This document shows, piece by piece, positions 35,822 to 37,438 of a DNA stretch of 37,438 nucleotides (the stretch's first letter is position 1; each line of letters starts with the position of its first letter). Below the pieces are notes generated by a model that saw only the letters and a program-made list of their open reading frames with translations, was not told the DNA's origin and searched no databases. Both the position numbers and the translations under genes were made by a program. The DNA is from Chloroflexota bacterium. GTDB taxonomy: Bacteria > Chloroflexota > Anaerolineae > Aggregatilineales > Phototrophicaceae. The stretch spans positions 1 through 37,438 of the forward strand of contig JAPOYS010000093.1 of the NCBI GenBank assembly GCA_026706455.1. The letters run 5' to 3'.

Positions 35822-35984
35822 CGTGCTCACCTCGACCCTCTCTCGTCCGCATTAAACTAACACCGATAAGATTGACTTTCCAGCGTCTTGCATGAGTTGA
35901 AGGATCGCGGCAACACCCTGGCCATGCTGTGCTTCGAGACTGATATCGAGATTGCCAAACGGAGCGGGGCTGGGCGGAAGCGCG

Positions 35985-36989
35985 TTATTTCGCCGACGAG
36001 AGGGCAACGCGCATGGCTTCGCCCGCCGCCAGACCGGAGAGGAAGGCGCCCTCCACGCGCCCGCGCCCGCCGAAAGCGTCACCGGCGAAAATCAAGGGCG
36101 GCAATTCTTTCGCCTGCAGATACTCTTGCGCATGCGTCGTTAGCGGCACGGAATAGCGCCACTTCTTGAGCTGCGTCTGCTCAATTATCGCGCCTTCTTT
36201 TAGGTAGGGGCGCACGGCGGATTCAAGCGCCTCAACAATATCGGCTTCTGGCGCGTCCCAGTGTTGGCGGCTGAATTTGGGGTTAGCGTGGCTGGTGACG
36301 ATGGTCGCTTCCGAAATGCCCTTCGCTCGATTATCAGCCAGCCAATATACGTCGTTCTGGAAATTCTGCAGCGCGCCCGGCTCAGGCAAGTCGACATCGC
36401 CGTTAATCACATGGATCCCGCATACACAGGGACCAAAGCGTATGCGCCGCAACGCAGCCTCATCTTTTGCGCTCAGGAGCAGACCACTGGCAGACAGCAG
36501 CGCAAGCGACTCCGGCGCGGGCGGCGTCATTATCAGACCGGCGCCGACATAGATTTCGCCCTCGCTGTCGGTCAGCGTCCAGCCGGCGTCCGTTTTGCGC
36601 ACAGCAGTCACCAACCGGTCTATCTTGACAGGCGCATCGCGCGCCAGGCGCTGCGCCAGCTGGTTCATGCCGCCGCGAACGACGTAGCGCGGATGCCCAT
36701 CGCCCGCCGTCCTCTTCAAACTGCCATCCGACCAGCCGGTCCCCCAAACGTACACCAGGTCTTCCGCGCGCCAGCGATCGACGTAGACCTGCAAGGCGTC
36801 GGTACGCACGGTGAAGAATTGCGCGCCATGATCAACCAGGCCGCTCGCGCCCACGCGCCGAGTCGCCAGCCGGCCGCCGACGCCGCGCCCCTTGTCGATC
36901 AACTGTACGGAAAGACCGCGCTCAAGCAGGACATTAGCGGCCATCAAGCCGGATATGCCTGCGCCAAGGATCAAGACATCGGCCGCCAC
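35985..36989 (-). CDS. NAD(P)/FAD-dependent oxidoreductase, renalase-like (COG3380-type)
   Basis: Flavoprotein of about 334 aa. The FAD Rossmann motif GAGISG (9-14) starts right after the N-terminus, followed by DKGRGVGGRLATRR and DHGAQFFTVR, both characteristic of the renalase-like amine-oxidase branch. RYVVRGGMNQLAQRLA is another family stretch. The C-terminal FAGDAFGGRGRVEGAFLSG, with the conserved Asp, completes FAD binding. Renalases oxidise isomeric dihydronicotinamides; the substrate here is unknown. Start GTG 36989 is preferred since GGGAAAGG lies about 8 nt upstream; the frame is open back to a TTG at 37028 with no ribosome-binding site. It is upstream of, and on the same strand as, the acyl-CoA dehydrogenase, with a 163-bp gap. 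Confidence 0.85.
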   Translation of the reverse strand: MAADVLILGAGISGLMAANVLLERGLSVQLIDKGRGVGGRLATRRVGASGLVDHGAQFFTVRTDALQVYVDRWRAEDLVYVWGTGWSDGSLKRTAGDGHPRYVVRGGMNQLAQRLARDAPVKIDRLVTAVRKTDAGWTLTDSEGEIYVGAGLIMTPPAPESLALLSASGLLLSAKDEAALRRIRFGPCVCGIHVINGDVDLPEPGALQNFQNDVYWLADNRAKGISEATIVTSHANPKFSRQHWDAPEADIVEALESAVRPYLKEGAIIEQTQLKKWRYSVPLTTHAQEYLQAKELPPLIFAGDAFGGRGRVEGAFLSGLAAGEAMRVALSSAK

Positions 36990-37027
36990 ATCTTTTGCCT
37001 TTCCCGCTATCGAGCAAGTCTGCGCCA

Positions 37028-37056
37028 ATCATACCGCAATCGCTATAATTTGTTAG
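37028..37056 (-). promoter_or_regulatory. Candidate promoter for the renalase-like gene
   Basis: On the minus strand CTAACA (37056-37051) lies 17 bp from TATGAT (37033-37028). It is 40 bp or so upstream of the preferred GTG start. A TATAAT on the plus strand at 37044-37049 overlaps it but has no matching -35. Confidence 0.4.
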
Positions 37057-37114
37057 GCAGTCTCGGTGGAGTCGCCTGCCTGCGCGTTCTAATGCCATTC
37101 TTTGATAAAGCGGC

Positions 37115-37143
37115 TTCACATCGCGCATCAACTGTGGTAAACT
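37115..37143 (+). promoter_or_regulatory. Candidate promoter for ssrA
   Basis: TTCACA (37115-37120), 17-bp spacer, TAAACT (37138-37143). It predicts a start near 37150, about 45 nt before the mature 5' end, consistent with a processed precursor. Confidence 0.5.
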
Positions 37144-37196
37144 TTAGGTGTGAGGCGACAGTGGCTGATTGGGCAGTCGATGTCGTCAGCCATCAT

Positions 37197-37438
37197 GGGG
37201 GCGAATTAGATTCGACGTTGGTGGTTGAAGCCGCACTGCAAGCCGTGGCGCCAAGACACGTTAAACTGGCAAGCACATAGGTGCAAAACCCAATTTCCAA
37301 CCCCTTCCGCTCGTGGCTTAGCCAAGGGGCGTAAGGGAGTAGAGGCCGAAGATCCTCTACCGCTCCTGCAGACTCGTCTCCCTACACGAACTGCAACGAG
37401 TGTCATAAAAAGCTAGGGCGCCCGCCGTCGACGCCGAT
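37197..37438 (+). ncRNA. ssrA: Transfer-messenger RNA (tmRNA), 3' end outside the window
   Basis: Ribosome-rescue RNA that adds a degradation tag to stalled peptides. The 5' half of the tRNA-like domain is GGGGGCG then AATTAGATTCGACG, which aligns with the conserved tmRNA 5' end. The resume codon is GCA at 37283, preceded by ATAGGT as in the usual ATAGNN-GCA context. The tag frame 37283-37321 encodes AKPNFQPLPLVA and ends at TAG. A 7-bp helix GTAGAGG/CCTCTAC (37339-37345 with 37354-37360) follows as expected for H5. The 5' to 3' order fits one-piece, not permuted, tmRNA. The 3' pseudoknots and T arm continue past the right edge. Confidence 0.9.

Noticed and set aside
36261..37280. Plus-strand open frame running from opposite the flavoprotein into ssrA
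   Set aside because: Overlaps a credible minus-strand gene and the tmRNA 5' domain; protein has no recognisable motif.

Overview
This is a bacterial chromosomal window of high G+C content and dense coding. From about 8.3 kb to the right end almost every gene lies on the minus strand. The core is a nearly complete ribosomal-protein supercluster: str (rpsL-rpsG-fusA-tuf), S10 (rpsJ to rpsQ), spc (rplN to secY), adk-map, and a reduced alpha cluster (rpmJ-rpsM-rpsK-rpoA-rplQ) running on into truA-rplM-rpsI. The gene order is bacterial. Base composition, the S12 with an N-terminal insertion, an alpha cluster lacking rpsD, a two-domain MazG and a long-form RmlA-type nucleotidyltransferase make a Chloroflexota (Anaerolineae-like) genome my best guess. 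That is an inference from general resemblance, not a demonstrated placement.

Left part, plus strand (about 0.1-7.3 kb): two overlapping MalF/MalG-type sugar ABC permeases are followed by a surface-polysaccharide set. This comprises a UDP-sugar dehydrogenase, a GT4 glycosyltransferase, a fused GT9 (heptosyltransferase-like) plus GT26 (WecG/TagA-like) protein, and a RfaE1/HldA-type sugar kinase. A small VOC protein converges on the kinase with overlapping stop codons. It is followed by an alkyltransferase-like (ATL) DNA-repair protein carrying PWHRV in place of the MGMT cysteine motif, and by a convergent sugar-nucleotide nucleotidyltransferase with a beta-helix tail. A YabN-type tetrapyrrole methylase/MazG fusion separates this region from the ribosomal cluster.

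Middle (11.2-34.2 kb, all minus): transcription probably begins at a TTGACA-17-TAACAT promoter about 180 nt upstream of rpsL and reads through str, S10 and spc. A strong intrinsic terminator follows secY. The adk-map-secreted S33 peptidase genes follow it, and a near-consensus TTTACA-16-TACAAT promoter with a structured leader then starts rpmJ-rpsM-rpsK-rpoA-rplQ-truA-rplM-rpsI. A hairpin with a T-rich tail follows rpsI. infA and rpsD, which usually sit in this arrangement, are absent from their customary places.

Right part (34.6-37.4 kb): an acyl-CoA dehydrogenase and a renalase-like FAD oxidoreductase lie on the minus strand. The window ends inside a plus-strand tmRNA gene (ssrA) whose tag reads AKPNFQPLPLVA. 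A GTAGGGG-ended palindromic repeat lies downstream of the acyl-CoA dehydrogenase, and a related short palindrome lies near 7.8 kb.

No CRISPR array, prophage, insertion sequence, rRNA or tRNA gene was seen. The window is mostly housekeeping. The more unusual items are the GT9-GT26 fusion, the tmRNA tag, the altered adenylate kinase P-loop, the peptidase between map and rpmJ, the structured leaders and the palindromic repeats.
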